A stretch of 64,000 nt of DNA, from positions 1-64,000 of the forward strand of contig SVNT01000005.1 of NCBI GenBank assembly GCA_015066785.1, read 5' to 3'. This DNA comes from Ruminococcus sp. GTDB taxonomy: Bacteria > Bacillota > Clostridia > Oscillospirales > Ruminococcaceae. The notes beneath the pieces were generated by a model. That model worked only from the letters and a program-made list of their open reading frames with translations, was not told where the DNA came from and ran no database searches. The position numbers were made by a program, and so were the translations under genes. Positions 32,871 to 41,695 of the stretch are shown here, piece after piece (position 1 is the stretch's first letter; each line of letters opens with the position of its first letter).

Positions 32871-34790
32871 TTATGCGTGTTCTCTTATAAACTCGACATA
32901 CGCTTCCTCGGGAATGGGGCGTGAGTAGTAGTAGCCCTGTAAATAATGCACTCCCGCTTCAATAAGGCCGTTTGCCATTTCCTCGGTTTCAACACCTTCC
33001 GCAACGAGATGTGTTCCCAGGTCACGCACCAGCTTTATCACCGTGCCGAGAACAGCCTCCGCCTTGGGATTGGGGTTTTCCTCGTAGCAGGGCCATATAA
33101 GGCTCTTATCGATTTTTATGAGGTCGTAGTGGATATCCGCCATTTTCGACAGATTTGAATATCCCGTACCGAAGTCGTCCATTGAGAAGCTACAGCCCAT
33201 CTCACGGAATGCCTTCATATTCCGTTCGAGGAGCTTTTCCGATTCAACCGCTGTTGTTTCGGTAATTTCAAGGTTGAGGCATTCCGGTGCAACCCCGTAC
33301 TTTTTCATTATTGCGTCGAATGCGGGCGGTACCGTTTCGTCGATACTCTGAAGTGCGGAAAGGTTGACCTCGATATATTTGAGAGGGAGCCCTTCTTTAT
33401 GCACCCTGTCGATTACGGAGCAGACCTTTTCGAATACAATCTCTCCGATTTTTGTGATGTATCCGTTCTTTTCGGCAAGCGGAATAAATTCCTCGGGAGA
33501 AACAAAGCCGAGGGTTTCCTTGTCTTTAAGACGTACAAGTGCTTCCGACGACACGAACGCCTTGTCGGCGCTTGAATATATAGGCTGATAAACAACCTCG
33601 AATCCGTCGTTTTCTATTGCGTCGGCAAGCATCTTGGTAAGAACATCCTTGCGCTGTTTCTTTTCGGTAACGGAGCTGTCGATGGTTCTCACAAAGCCTG
33701 TTCCCGTTTCCATAGCGTCGAACATTATAAGCTCGGTAGCTTCTATTGCACTGCAGGTAACTGTGGGGCATTCCAGCAATACAACATGTGATTTCATCTT
33801 TATGCAGTTGTCGTTGATGTGCCAGCCTGCTGACATTCTTTCTTCAAGCACGGCGATTTTCTTGTTGATTTCGTCCATGCTGAGATATGTCATTACCGCA
33901 ACGGCATTAGGCTCCATACGGTACTCGTCATCGGAGAAAAGACCTTCCATAAACTTCGTGAGGTTATGTGCAAGCGCATCCGAATGGTGATGCCCTATAC
34001 TGCTGATAACGACATCCCAGTCGTCAACGACAAGCGCAACCACATGGAAAGGCTTGCTGCTGCGGTTGATATTCCCCTTGAATACCTGAATGAACGCACG
34101 CTTGTTGAATGCACCCGTTATATCGTCGATATTTTCGTTGGGGTTTTCAAACGAGAAGTAGAGCGATATGAATGTAAGGGCAATTCCGAGTCCTGAAAGC
34201 AGCATATACTGGTTGAAGAACTGCACTATGGCAATAACTCCCCATATAAGGAACTGGAGGCGCAGTGCTGTTCTCTTCTTGGGCGAGATTTTGTTCTTGT
34301 ATCGGAAAGTTTCGATGAACATTTCGATTATATAGAACGCAATCGCAGAATAAAGTGCGCTTACCATATTGCCGTAAGAGTACAACCCGTTTTCGTCAAG
34401 CACGAAATTTATATCGCCGAAAAGCGCAAAGCCGACAGCGACAAAATACGGCACGGAAATAGCGGCAAGTGCAGGCTTGTTCACTCTGCGCAGGTCGCCG
34501 TTGCCGAGGATTTCAACATACAACGCCGTCAGGAATATCGTAGTTATAAGAAGAATTATAAACGCCTGATGTGTTATACGGTTTATGAGCGACTCCTTGT
34601 GATAGAAAAGCGTAAATACAGTGGCAATATCCGTCATAAGATAAAGCGTTGCGGAGGTAAGCATCACTGTAAAGAACTTCGTTGTGCTTATTTTGGGCTT
34701 TTCGCTTCTGACATAGTCGAAAATGACAACAGCCATAAAACAAAGCGAGGCCAACTGAAATCTGATTGAGGATAAAACGATTGCGTCCAT
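32871..34790 (-). CDS. Membrane EAL-domain protein with degenerate GGDEF
   Basis: A 639-residue protein. Six or seven membrane helices occupy about residues 1-215. Residues about 225-375 look like a GGDEF fold (DDITGAFNKRAFIQVF at its start) but lack the GGDEF signature. The EAL domain (about 385-635) has SSEALVRL, the ligands EITETTAVES and SMDDFGTGYSNLS, and DLIKIDKSLI, and so looks like an active c-di-GMP phosphodiesterase. The N-terminus may sense a membrane signal. It is a minus-strand single gene divergent from hrcA. Confidence 0.9.
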   Translation of the reverse strand: MDAIVLSSIRFQLASLCFMAVVIFDYVRSEKPKISTTKFFTVMLTSATLYLMTDIATVFTLFYHKESLINRITHQAFIILLITTIFLTALYVEILGNGDLRRVNKPALAAISVPYFVAVGFALFGDINFVLDENGLYSYGNMVSALYSAIAFYIIEMFIETFRYKNKISPKKRTALRLQFLIWGVIAIVQFFNQYMLLSGLGIALTFISLYFSFENPNENIDDITGAFNKRAFIQVFKGNINRSSKPFHVVALVVDDWDVVISSIGHHHSDALAHNLTKFMEGLFSDDEYRMEPNAVAVMTYLSMDEINKKIAVLEERMSAGWHINDNCIKMKSHVVLLECPTVTCSAIEATELIMFDAMETGTGFVRTIDSSVTEKKQRKDVLTKMLADAIENDGFEVVYQPIYSSADKAFVSSEALVRLKDKETLGFVSPEEFIPLAEKNGYITKIGEIVFEKVCSVIDRVHKEGLPLKYIEVNLSALQSIDETVPPAFDAIMKKYGVAPECLNLEITETTAVESEKLLERNMKAFREMGCSFSMDDFGTGYSNLSKMADIHYDLIKIDKSLIWPCYEENPNPKAEAVLGTVIKLVRDLGTHLVAEGVETEEMANGLIEAGVHYLQGYYYSRPIPEEAYVEFIREHA

Positions 34791-34856
34791 ATATTTCCCC
34801 CGTTTACAGTAGTTTTCTAAGGTTGATTATACTATTAATAATATTAATTGTCAAGA

Positions 34857-34883
34857 TTAGCACTCTTTTGTGTCGGGTGCTGA
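34857..34883 (+). promoter_or_regulatory. Second, degenerate CIRCE operator
   Basis: TTAGCACTC, 9-base spacer, GGGTGCTGA. The left arm is perfect and the right arm has two changes from GAGTGCTAA. It lies upstream of the -35 box. Confidence 0.6.
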
Positions 34884-34911
34884 ATTTTTTATATTTTTTT
34901 TGGAAAAAGTA

Positions 34912-34940
34912 TTGACAAGGGCGTTTTTTAGTGGTATTCT
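34912..34940 (+). promoter_or_regulatory. SigA promoter of the hrcA operon
   Basis: TTGACA (34912-34917), 17-base spacer, TATTCT (34935-34940). The CIRCE operator follows immediately. Confidence 0.85.
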
Positions 34941-34944
34941 ATCT

Positions 34945-34971
34945 TTAGCACTCAGGGACACAGAGTGCTAG
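34945..34971 (+). promoter_or_regulatory. CIRCE operator of the hrcA operon
   Basis: TTAGCACTC, 9-base spacer, GAGTGCTAG: a near-perfect CIRCE element (one change in the right arm). It covers the transcription start and is the binding site of HrcA. Confidence 0.95.
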
Positions 34972-35007
34972 CAAGTGAAAAATGCGGTTGCCAGATGAGG
35001 TGAAGAT

Positions 35008-36051
35008 ATGCTTGATGAACGAAAGTTGAAAATACTCCGTGCGGTAGTTGACGAATACATCCTTACAGGCGAGCCTGTGGGTTCAAAGACTATTGCGGCA
35101 CTTCCCGACATCAATGTATCTTCCGCAACAATACGCAATGACATGGCAATGCTTGAACAGCTGGGTCTTCTTGAACAGCCTCACACCTCGGCGGGAAGAA
35201 TACCCACCTTTGCGGGATACCGCATGTATATCGAGCAGATAATGCCGATGCAGCAGCTTTCCGACGAAGAAAAAAGCCGCCTCGACGCAATGCTTGACAC
35301 CTCTGCACCAACCGAAGAGGCACTGATGCAGTCAGCGTCAACCGCCCTTGCGGAGCTGACAAAATGCGCAGTTGTATCCTCGAATATGTCACCGAAATAT
35401 TCCGTAATCACGAAGGTTGAGGTTATTCCGACGGGAAAACGCCTGTATGTGCTCCTGCTGATAACATCATCGGGAAGTATAAAAAACAAGGTCTGTCGGC
35501 TTGAATTTGACCTTACGACTGAACAGCTCGATTTCTTCAGTCATTATATGGCGGAAAACCTGCACGGCGTATCGGTTGAAAGTCTGTCGGAAGAAAAGTT
35601 CCAGGAAATCCTCGTGGCAATGGGAACATACATGATGACGCTTTCACCGCTGATACAGGCAATACAGGATTTGTCCCACGACCTTATGCAGAAGGAACTG
35701 ACCGTAAGCGGAGAGAAAAATCTCCTCTCCTGCTCGGAATTCGACCACAACGAAATCGTCAGCTTCTTTGAGCACAAGAACGAAATGACAGAGCTTCTCG
35801 ACGACAGCTTCAACGGAATACAGATTCTTTTCGGAAAGGAAAAGGATACATTTGTAATCGGCAACTCAAGTATGATAGCGTCGCAGGTTAAAAAGGGCGA
35901 CAAGCCCGCAGGTTCAATCGGAGTAATCGGCCCGATGCGACTTGACTATGCAAAAATAATACCGTATATCGAGTATTTTACAAAAAAAATATCAGACATC
36001 ATTTCGGAAGACGAATATGAAGTCGGGAAAGGACCTACGGAGAATGAGTGA
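35008..36051 (+). CDS. hrcA: Heat-inducible transcription repressor HrcA
   Basis: A 347-residue repressor of class I heat-shock genes, which binds CIRCE and is activated by GroEL. The N-terminal winged helix (KLKILRAVVDEYILTGEPVGSKTIA, then SSATIRNDMAMLEQLG) is followed by the HrcA domain (GYRMYIEQIM to the end). It is the first gene of hrcA-grpE-dnaK-dnaJ, 37 bases after the CIRCE element, so it represses its own operon. The length is typical. Confidence 0.96.
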   Translation: MLDERKLKILRAVVDEYILTGEPVGSKTIAALPDINVSSATIRNDMAMLEQLGLLEQPHTSAGRIPTFAGYRMYIEQIMPMQQLSDEEKSRLDAMLDTSAPTEEALMQSASTALAELTKCAVVSSNMSPKYSVITKVEVIPTGKRLYVLLLITSSGSIKNKVCRLEFDLTTEQLDFFSHYMAENLHGVSVESLSEEKFQEILVAMGTYMMTLSPLIQAIQDLSHDLMQKELTVSGEKNLLSCSEFDHNEIVSFFEHKNEMTELLDDSFNGIQILFGKEKDTFVIGNSSMIASQVKKGDKPAGSIGVIGPMRLDYAKIIPYIEYFTKKISDIISEDEYEVGKGPTENE

Positions 36052-36592
36052 AAATGAAAACAAGGAAGAACTTCTTGAGGAGGAAACCGCTGAAGTAGCT
36101 GAAGTAACAGAAGAAGCGGCAGCCCCCGAAGAAGAAATTCCCGTCGGTGACGACGAAAACGCAAAGCTCGTGAAGGAGCTTAACGACACAAAGGATATGT
36201 ACCTCAGAACAGTTGCGGAGTATGACAACTTCCGCAAGCGTACAGCCAAGGAAAAGCAGGAGGTTTACAGCGACGCAACGATAAACGCCGTGTCGGAATT
36301 CCTCTCGGTAATCGACAACTTTGAGCGTGCGCTGGCAGTTGAAACCTCCGACGAAAACTTCAAGAAGGGTGTACAGATGATATTCAATCAGTACCTCGAA
36401 ATCCTCAAGAAACTCGGCGTTTCCGAAATTGAGGCGGAGGGTGTTGAATTCGACCCACTCGTACACCACGCAGTACAGCAGATTGAGGATGAAAACCTCG
36501 GTGAAAACATTGTGGCAACGGTATTCCAGAAGGGCTATCAGCTCGGGGACAAGGTAATCCGTCCGTCAATGGTAGTAGTAGCAAATCCGTAA
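36044..36592 (+). CDS. grpE: Nucleotide exchange factor GrpE
   Basis: A 182-residue protein that releases ADP from DnaK. The acidic N-terminal tail (about 1-45, Glu/Ala-rich) leads to a long coiled coil and the beta-domain (GVEFDPLVHHAVQQIED; GYQLGDKVIRPSMVVV). The start at 36044 (MSENENKEELL) overlaps hrcA by 8 bases; an in-frame ATG at 36017 lies inside hrcA and is less likely. Confidence 0.94.
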   Translation: MSENENKEELLEEETAEVAEVTEEAAAPEEEIPVGDDENAKLVKELNDTKDMYLRTVAEYDNFRKRTAKEKQEVYSDATINAVSEFLSVIDNFERALAVETSDENFKKGVQMIFNQYLEILKKLGVSEIEAEGVEFDPLVHHAVQQIEDENLGENIVATVFQKGYQLGDKVIRPSMVVVANP

Positions 36593-36626
36593 AATAATAT
36601 AGAAAAAATGAAAGAAGGAATTAACT

Positions 36627-38450
36627 ATGGCAAAGATTATCGGTATCGACCTCGGTACAACAAACTCATGCGTAGCGGTTATGGAAGGCGGTAACGCAGT
36701 AGTAATCGCAAACTCAGAAGGCGCAAGAACAACTCCCTCGGTTGTCGGCTTTTCAAAGACAGGCGAAAGACTTGTAGGTCAGGTTGCAAAGCGTCAGGCA
36801 GTTGCAAACCCCGACAAGACAATCTCATCAATCAAGAGACACATGGGCTCTGACTACAAGGTGAAGATTGACGACAAGGATTACACTCCTCAGCAGATTT
36901 CAGCTATGATTCTCCAGAAGCTCAAGGCTGACGCAGAGGCTTACCTCGGCGAAACTGTAACAGAGGCAGTAATCACAGTACCCGCATACTTCACAGACGC
37001 ACAGCGTCAGGCAACAAAGGACGCAGGACAGATTGCAGGCCTTACAGTAAAGAGAATTGTAAACGAGCCTACAGCTGCTGCACTCTCATACGGAATTGAC
37101 AAGGAAAACGACCAGAAGGTTATGGTATACGACCTCGGAGGCGGTACATTCGACGTATCAATCATCGAAATGGGCGACGGCGTACAGCAGGTACTTGCAA
37201 CAGCAGGTAACAACCGTCTCGGCGGTGACGACTTCGACGAAAGAATAATCAACTGGATGGTTGAAGAATTCAAGAAGGTTGAAGGAATTGATCTCCGTGG
37301 CGACAAGATTGCAATGCAGAGACTCAAGGATGAGGCTGAAAAGGCAAAGATTATGCTTTCTTCAACACCTTCGGCACCTATCAACCTCCCCTTCATCACA
37401 GCAGACGCAACAGGCCCCAAGCACCTCGACCTCACACTCACACAGGCTAAGTTCAACGAGCTTACATCAGATCTCGTTCAGGCTACAATGGGCCCCGTAA
37501 AGCAGGCACTTTCAGACAGCGGACTCAGCACAAGCGACCTCGACAAGATTCTTATGGTCGGCGGTTCATCAAGAATTCCCGCTGTTCAGGAAGCTGTAAA
37601 GAACTTCACAGGCAAGGAACCTTTCAAGGGAATCAACCCCGATGAATGTGTAGCACTTGGTGCTGCTCTTCAGGGTGGTGTTCTCGGCGGAGACGTTACA
37701 GGACTCCTCCTCCTCGATGTTACACCTCTCTCACTCGGTATCGAAACAGCAGGCGGCGTTTGCACAAAGATGATTGAAAGAAACACGACTATCCCCACAA
37801 AGAAGTCACAGATTTTCTCAACATACGCAGACAACCAGTCAGCAGTTGACATCAACATCCTCCAGGGTGAAAGAGAATTTGCAAAGGACAACAAGCAGCT
37901 CGGTATGTTCCGTCTTGACGGAATTGCTCCCGCTCCCCGTGGTGTTCCCCAGATTGAAGTAACATTCGACATCGACGCTAACGGTATCGTTCATGTTTCT
38001 GCAAAGGACCTCGGCACAGGCAAGGAGCAGGATATTTCAATCACAGCATCAACAAATATGTCCAAGGAAGACATTGAAAAGGCTGTAAAGGAAGCTGAAC
38101 AGTTCGCAGCAGAAGACAAGAAGCGCAAGGAAGCTGTTGATGTAAAGAACAACGCAGATAACCTTGTATTCCAGTGCGAAAAGGCAATCGCAGACTTCGG
38201 CGACAAGGTTCCCGAGGCTGAAAAGAATGCTATCCAGCCCAAGATTGACGCTCTCAAGGAAGCTGCAAAGGGCGATAACACCGAAGACATCAAGGCAAAG
38301 ACCGACGATCTCCAGAAGGCTATTCAGGAGCTTTCAACAAAGATCTACCAGCAGGCTGCACCTCAGGGCGACCCCGCTGATATGGGCGGCGACGCAGGTG
38401 CTGCACCGGGCCCCGATGATGTAGTTGACGCAAACTTCACAGAAGTATAA
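36627..38450 (+). CDS. dnaK: Chaperone DnaK (Hsp70)
   Basis: A 607-residue ATP-dependent chaperone. The signatures [16 protein letters not shown] (about 4-19), [13 protein letters not shown] and [14 protein letters not shown] mark the nucleotide-binding domain (1-365). The substrate-binding domain begins with [16 protein letters not shown], and a helical lid with an acidic tail ([11 protein letters not shown]...) ends in VVDANFTEV. Codon choice is more biased than in neighbours, as expected for an abundant protein. It lies 34 bases after grpE behind GAAGGA. Confidence 0.98.
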   Translation: MAKIIGIDLGTTNSCVAVMEGGNAVVIANSEGARTTPSVVGFSKTGERLVGQVAKRQAVANPDKTISSIKRHMGSDYKVKIDDKDYTPQQISAMILQKLKADAEAYLGETVTEAVITVPAYFTDAQRQATKDAGQIAGLTVKRIVNEPTAAALSYGIDKENDQKVMVYDLGGGTFDVSIIEMGDGVQQVLATAGNNRLGGDDFDERIINWMVEEFKKVEGIDLRGDKIAMQRLKDEAEKAKIMLSSTPSAPINLPFITADATGPKHLDLTLTQAKFNELTSDLVQATMGPVKQALSDSGLSTSDLDKILMVGGSSRIPAVQEAVKNFTGKEPFKGINPDECVALGAALQGGVLGGDVTGLLLLDVTPLSLGIETAGGVCTKMIERNTTIPTKKSQIFSTYADNQSAVDINILQGEREFAKDNKQLGMFRLDGIAPAPRGVPQIEVTFDIDANGIVHVSAKDLGTGKEQDISITASTNMSKEDIEKAVKEAEQFAAEDKKRKEAVDVKNNADNLVFQCEKAIADFGDKVPEAEKNAIQPKIDALKEAAKGDNTEDIKAKTDDLQKAIQELSTKIYQQAAPQGDPADMGGDAGAAPGPDDVVDANFTEV

Positions 38451-38464
38451 TTTACAAATACTTT

Positions 38465-38486
38465 GGGCGGAGAATATTCTCCGCCC
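38465..38486 (+). other. Perfect palindrome between dnaK and dnaJ
   Basis: A 22-base palindrome with GGGCGGAGAAT arms, starting 14 bases after the dnaK stop. There is no T run, so an RNA-processing or stability hairpin separating dnaK and dnaJ expression is more likely than a terminator. Confidence 0.6.
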
Positions 38487-38514
38487 GTAAGTTGTATTCA
38501 AGGAGGAAACCCCT

Positions 38515-39672
38515 TTGGCAGACAAAAGAGATTATTACGAAGTACTCGGGATAAGCAAGGGTGCGTCTGAAGACGAAATCAAGAAAGCGTATCGTTCGCT
38601 TGCAAAGAAATATCATCCCGACCTCAACCCCGGTGACAGCGTTGCGGAAGAAAAATTCAAGGAAGTCGGTGAAGCATACGAAGTCCTCTCCGACCCGTCC
38701 AAAAAGGAACGCTATGACCAGTTCGGTCATGCGGGAGTTGACCCCTCATACGGTGGAGGCGGCTTTAACGGAGGGTTCGGCGGATACAGCGGCAGCGGCT
38801 TCGGAATGGAAGACATTTTCGACAGTCTGTTCGGCGGTGGCGGCGGAATGTTCGGCAGCAGACGCTCGTCAAACCCCAACGCACCACGCAAAGGTCAGGA
38901 TATTTCTCGCAATATCAATATCGGATTTATGGACGCCTGCAACGGCGTAAAGGTAACCGTCAAGATAGACCGTATGGAGAAATGCTCCGAATGTGGCGGT
39001 AACGGCTGTGCGTCGGGCCACTCACCCGAAACCTGCCCCGAATGTAACGGAACAGGTCAGGTAAAGGTCACACAGCGTACTCCCTTCGGTATGATTTCAT
39101 CGGCAAGACCGTGTTCACGCTGTGGCGGTAAGGGAAGAGTAATCTCCCATCCGTGTTCAAAGTGTGCAGGGCAGGGAAGAGTCCGTGTTCCCAAGACATT
39201 CGAAGTGGACATCCCCGCAGGTATCAACGACGGACAGACAATACAGCGTACAGGCTTCGGTGACGAGGGCATAAACAACGGCCCTGCAGGTAACCTCAAC
39301 CTCACCGTGTCGATAAGACCCGACCCGATATTCAAGCGTGAGGGATATGACATACACACCGAAGTGCCCATTACTTATACGCAGGCAACCCTCGGCGATG
39401 AAGTAATCGTTCCGACAATTGACGGAAAGGTGAAGTACGCCGTACCCGAAGGTACACAGAGCGGTACTGTATTCCGCCTCAAAGGTAAGGGCGTAAGGAA
39501 GCTCAACAGCTCGGCAAGAGGCGACCAGTATGTAAAGATGTATGTGGAAATTCCGCAGAAGCTAAACAAAAAACAGCGTGACGCCCTCAAGGCATTCGAG
39601 GAAACTCTCGGCGACGGAAACTACTCAAAACGCTCGGGATTTTTCGATAAGCTCAAGGAAGCGTTCAAATAA
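38515..39672 (+). CDS. dnaJ: Co-chaperone DnaJ (Hsp40)
   Basis: A 385-residue co-chaperone that stimulates DnaK ATPase. The TTG start follows AAGGAGG. J domain at 1-70 with the HPD motif in [11 protein letters not shown]; Gly/Phe-rich linker ([16 protein letters not shown]) at about 75-110; zinc-binding region with four CxxCxGxG-type repeats ([33 protein letters not shown]) at about 155-220; C-terminal substrate domains follow. The first repeat is slightly irregular, with extra residues after the knuckle. The last gene of the heat-shock operon. Confidence 0.97.
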   Translation: MADKRDYYEVLGISKGASEDEIKKAYRSLAKKYHPDLNPGDSVAEEKFKEVGEAYEVLSDPSKKERYDQFGHAGVDPSYGGGGFNGGFGGYSGSGFGMEDIFDSLFGGGGGMFGSRRSSNPNAPRKGQDISRNINIGFMDACNGVKVTVKIDRMEKCSECGGNGCASGHSPETCPECNGTGQVKVTQRTPFGMISSARPCSRCGGKGRVISHPCSKCAGQGRVRVPKTFEVDIPAGINDGQTIQRTGFGDEGINNGPAGNLNLTVSIRPDPIFKREGYDIHTEVPITYTQATLGDEVIVPTIDGKVKYAVPEGTQSGTVFRLKGKGVRKLNSSARGDQYVKMYVEIPQKLNKKQRDALKAFEETLGDGNYSKRSGFFDKLKEAFK

Positions 39673-39673
39673 C

Positions 39674-39710
39674 AAAATCCCCGGAAGTTGTTTGCTTTCG
39701 GGGATTTTTC
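39674..39710 (+). terminator. Terminator of the heat-shock operon
   Basis: A stem of AAAATCCCCG with matching CGGGGATTTT, extended by AAG / CTT with a mismatch, followed by a T run, directly after the dnaJ stop. Confidence 0.85.
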
Positions 39711-39712
39711 TC

Positions 39713-39741
39713 TTGTAACTCCGTGGGATATATGCTATAAT
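39713..39741 (+). promoter_or_regulatory. Promoter of the zinc-ribbon membrane-protein gene
   Basis: TTGTAA (39713-39718), 17-base spacer, TATAAT (39736-39741), 75 bases before the start codon. Confidence 0.6.
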
Positions 39742-39815
39742 CTATATATGACAACAAAGAAATTCCGCCCGTGAAAATCATCTCAGTCACGGCGTTATTG
39801 CAAAGGAGTAATCTT

Positions 39816-40427
39816 ATGACACTTAATGAATTCAAAAACAGATGCCAGAAGGAATATGACGCCAAAAACCCGCAAAAATTTACGATAAGCCTTGTAATCA
39901 GTATAATTTTCTGTAGCATATTCCTTTTATCTTCTATTTTTACGACAAAATACAATGACAACTTTTTCTGGTGGGTAGTAGTCGTTGCAATAAAATGTTT
40001 TATCTGTTGCAGTATATATATGGCAATTCACGAAAGAATTGTATATCCCCTTCCCCGTGAGGTTGTGAAGAAAGCCAAGAAGGACAAATCCTATCTCAAT
40101 TATACGACGGATTACCCTTACAGCTTTCTGTATCCGGGAGAGCCTTATCCGTTCAACCGTGAGGATGTCCCTCCGATGACACCGCCTCCTGCACAGAATG
40201 TTGCACCTGCTCCGAATGTTGCACCCGCACCTGCGCCGGCGGTAGCTCCCGTACAGGATGTCGCTCCCGCTGAAGAGCCTGTTTATGCGAAGATTGAGCC
40301 TGTTGCTCCTCAGCCCGAAAAGATATTCTGCCAGAAGTGCGGACAGCAGATGCTTATTCCTCCGAACAGCGGAACTGTAAAGGTCACCTGCCCGAAATGC
40401 GCTTTTGAATTTGTGTATACGAACTGA
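39816..40427 (+). CDS. Membrane protein with Pro/Ala linker and zinc ribbon
   Basis: A 203-residue protein that starts at 39816 behind AAGGAG. Two membrane helices (about 20-40 and 48-70) are followed by a cytoplasmic segment (YPYSFLYPGEPYPFN), a long Pro/Ala/Val linker (about 125-170, with repeats of NVAPAP) and a C-terminal zinc ribbon (IFCQKCGQQMLIPPNSGTV, then TCPKCAFEF). The layout suggests a tethered metal- or partner-binding domain. Function unknown. It is monocistronic between two terminators. Confidence 0.72.
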   Translation: MTLNEFKNRCQKEYDAKNPQKFTISLVISIIFCSIFLLSSIFTTKYNDNFFWWVVVVAIKCFICCSIYMAIHERIVYPLPREVVKKAKKDKSYLNYTTDYPYSFLYPGEPYPFNREDVPPMTPPPAQNVAPAPNVAPAPAPAVAPVQDVAPAEEPVYAKIEPVAPQPEKIFCQKCGQQMLIPPNSGTVKVTCPKCAFEFVYTN

Positions 40428-40439
40428 ATATAAAAAATA

Positions 40440-40473
40440 AAACCGCTTACTAAATCCGTAAGCGGTTTGTTTT
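40440..40473 (-). terminator. Bidirectional terminator before ilvE
   Basis: An 11-bp perfect stem AAACCGCTTAC / GTAAGCGGTTT (40440-40450 with 40458-40468). It lies between the convergent zinc-ribbon gene and ilvE, with T-rich flanks for both. Confidence 0.85.
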
Positions 40474-40475
40474 TA

Positions 40476-41546
40476 TTAAAGTACCTTTTCGATCCAGTTC
40501 TGAGTATCGGGGAGTTTTCCGTACTGCATTCCTGTCATTGTGTCGTAGAGCTTCTGTGAAATCGCTCCGATCTTGTTGCCGTTGATTTCCATTACAAGAT
40601 CGCCCCACTTGAGATGTCCTACGGGTGAGATAACTGCGGCAGTACCTGTTCCGAATGCCTCGTCGAGCTTTCCTGCCTTGTATGCGTCAGCGATTTCCTG
40701 GATTGTAATTCTTCTTTCAGTAACCTTCATGCCCCATGACTTGCAGAGCTCGATTACAGACTTTCTTGTGATACCGGGGAGGATTGAGCCTGCAAGCTCG
40801 GGAGTGATAACCTCTCCGTCAACTACGAAGAACATATTCATAGCGCCTACTTCTTCGATGTATTTCTTTTCAACACCGTCAAGCCAGAGAACCTGTGAGT
40901 AGTTCTGCTTGTGAGCCTCGTCCTGACCGATGAGAGATGCCGCATAGTTTCCGCCTGTCTTTGCAAATCCCATACCGCCCTTTACTGCACGGACATAGTT
41001 CTCTTCAACATAGATTGCAACAGGATTAAGACCTGATGCGTAGTATGCTCCTGAGGGTGAGAGAATGATGATGAACTTGTATTCAGCGCCGGGCTTAACA
41101 CCGAGGAACGGGTCAACAGCGATAATGTAAGGTCTGATGTAGAGTGACGCTCCGTCTGTGTGAGGCACCCAGTCCTTTTCAATCTTGATAAGCTCCTTGA
41201 GAGCGTGGAGAGCAAATTCCTCGTCAATCTGAGGGATTACAAGTCTCTGGTTGGAAAGGTTGAGACGCTTGAAATTCTCCTGCGGTCTGAAAAGCTGGAT
41301 TTCGCCGCTTTCTGTGCGGTAAGCCTTGAGACCTTCGAAAACTTCCTGACCGTAATGAAGACACATTGCAGCAGGTGAAAGCTCAATCGGGCCGTAAGGT
41401 ACGATTCTTGCGTCGTGCCAGCCCTGTCCTTCGGTGTAGTCCATAATGAACATATGGTCTGTGAAGATTTTACCGAAGCCGAGGTTGTTTTCGTCGGCGG
41501 GCTTTGCCTTGAGTGTTTTTGCGAGTTCGATTTTGATTTCCTGCAT
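40476..41546 (-). CDS. ilvE: Branched-chain amino acid aminotransferase
   Basis: A 356-residue class IV PLP enzyme that interconverts branched-chain amino acids and their keto acids. The active site shows [17 protein letters not shown] (about 90), the lysine-containing [11 protein letters not shown], and [11 protein letters not shown] near the C-terminus; [10 protein letters not shown] and [15 protein letters not shown] are typical of the type-II (about 350-residue) branch. It is a single gene on the minus strand with its own promoter. Confidence 0.95.
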   Translation of the reverse strand: MQEIKIELAKTLKAKPADENNLGFGKIFTDHMFIMDYTEGQGWHDARIVPYGPIELSPAAMCLHYGQEVFEGLKAYRTESGEIQLFRPQENFKRLNLSNQRLVIPQIDEEFALHALKELIKIEKDWVPHTDGASLYIRPYIIAVDPFLGVKPGAEYKFIIILSPSGAYYASGLNPVAIYVEENYVRAVKGGMGFAKTGGNYAASLIGQDEAHKQNYSQVLWLDGVEKKYIEEVGAMNMFFVVDGEVITPELAGSILPGITRKSVIELCKSWGMKVTERRITIQEIADAYKAGKLDEAFGTGTAAVISPVGHLKWGDLVMEINGNKIGAISQKLYDTMTGMQYGKLPDTQNWIEKVL

Positions 41547-41600
41547 TATAATTCTTCCCTTCTGTATGAAAAATAAAAAATAATCTCGTAAGACAGGTTT

Positions 41601-41629
41601 ATTATATCACTATTGTTCTGATTTTGCAA
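41601..41629 (-). promoter_or_regulatory. Promoter of ilvE
   Basis: Minus strand TTGCAA (41629-41624), 17-base spacer, TATAAT (41606-41601), 55 bases before the ilvE start. No T-box leader is present. Confidence 0.65.
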
Positions 41630-41695
41630 GGTCTTTTATATCTTCCGTCATCATATACATTTGTTGACAGACTATATGCTTTTACGGAGGTTAAT

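Noticed and set aside
41547-41623. T-box leader before ilvE
   Set aside because: The leader is too short and has no T-box core sequence.
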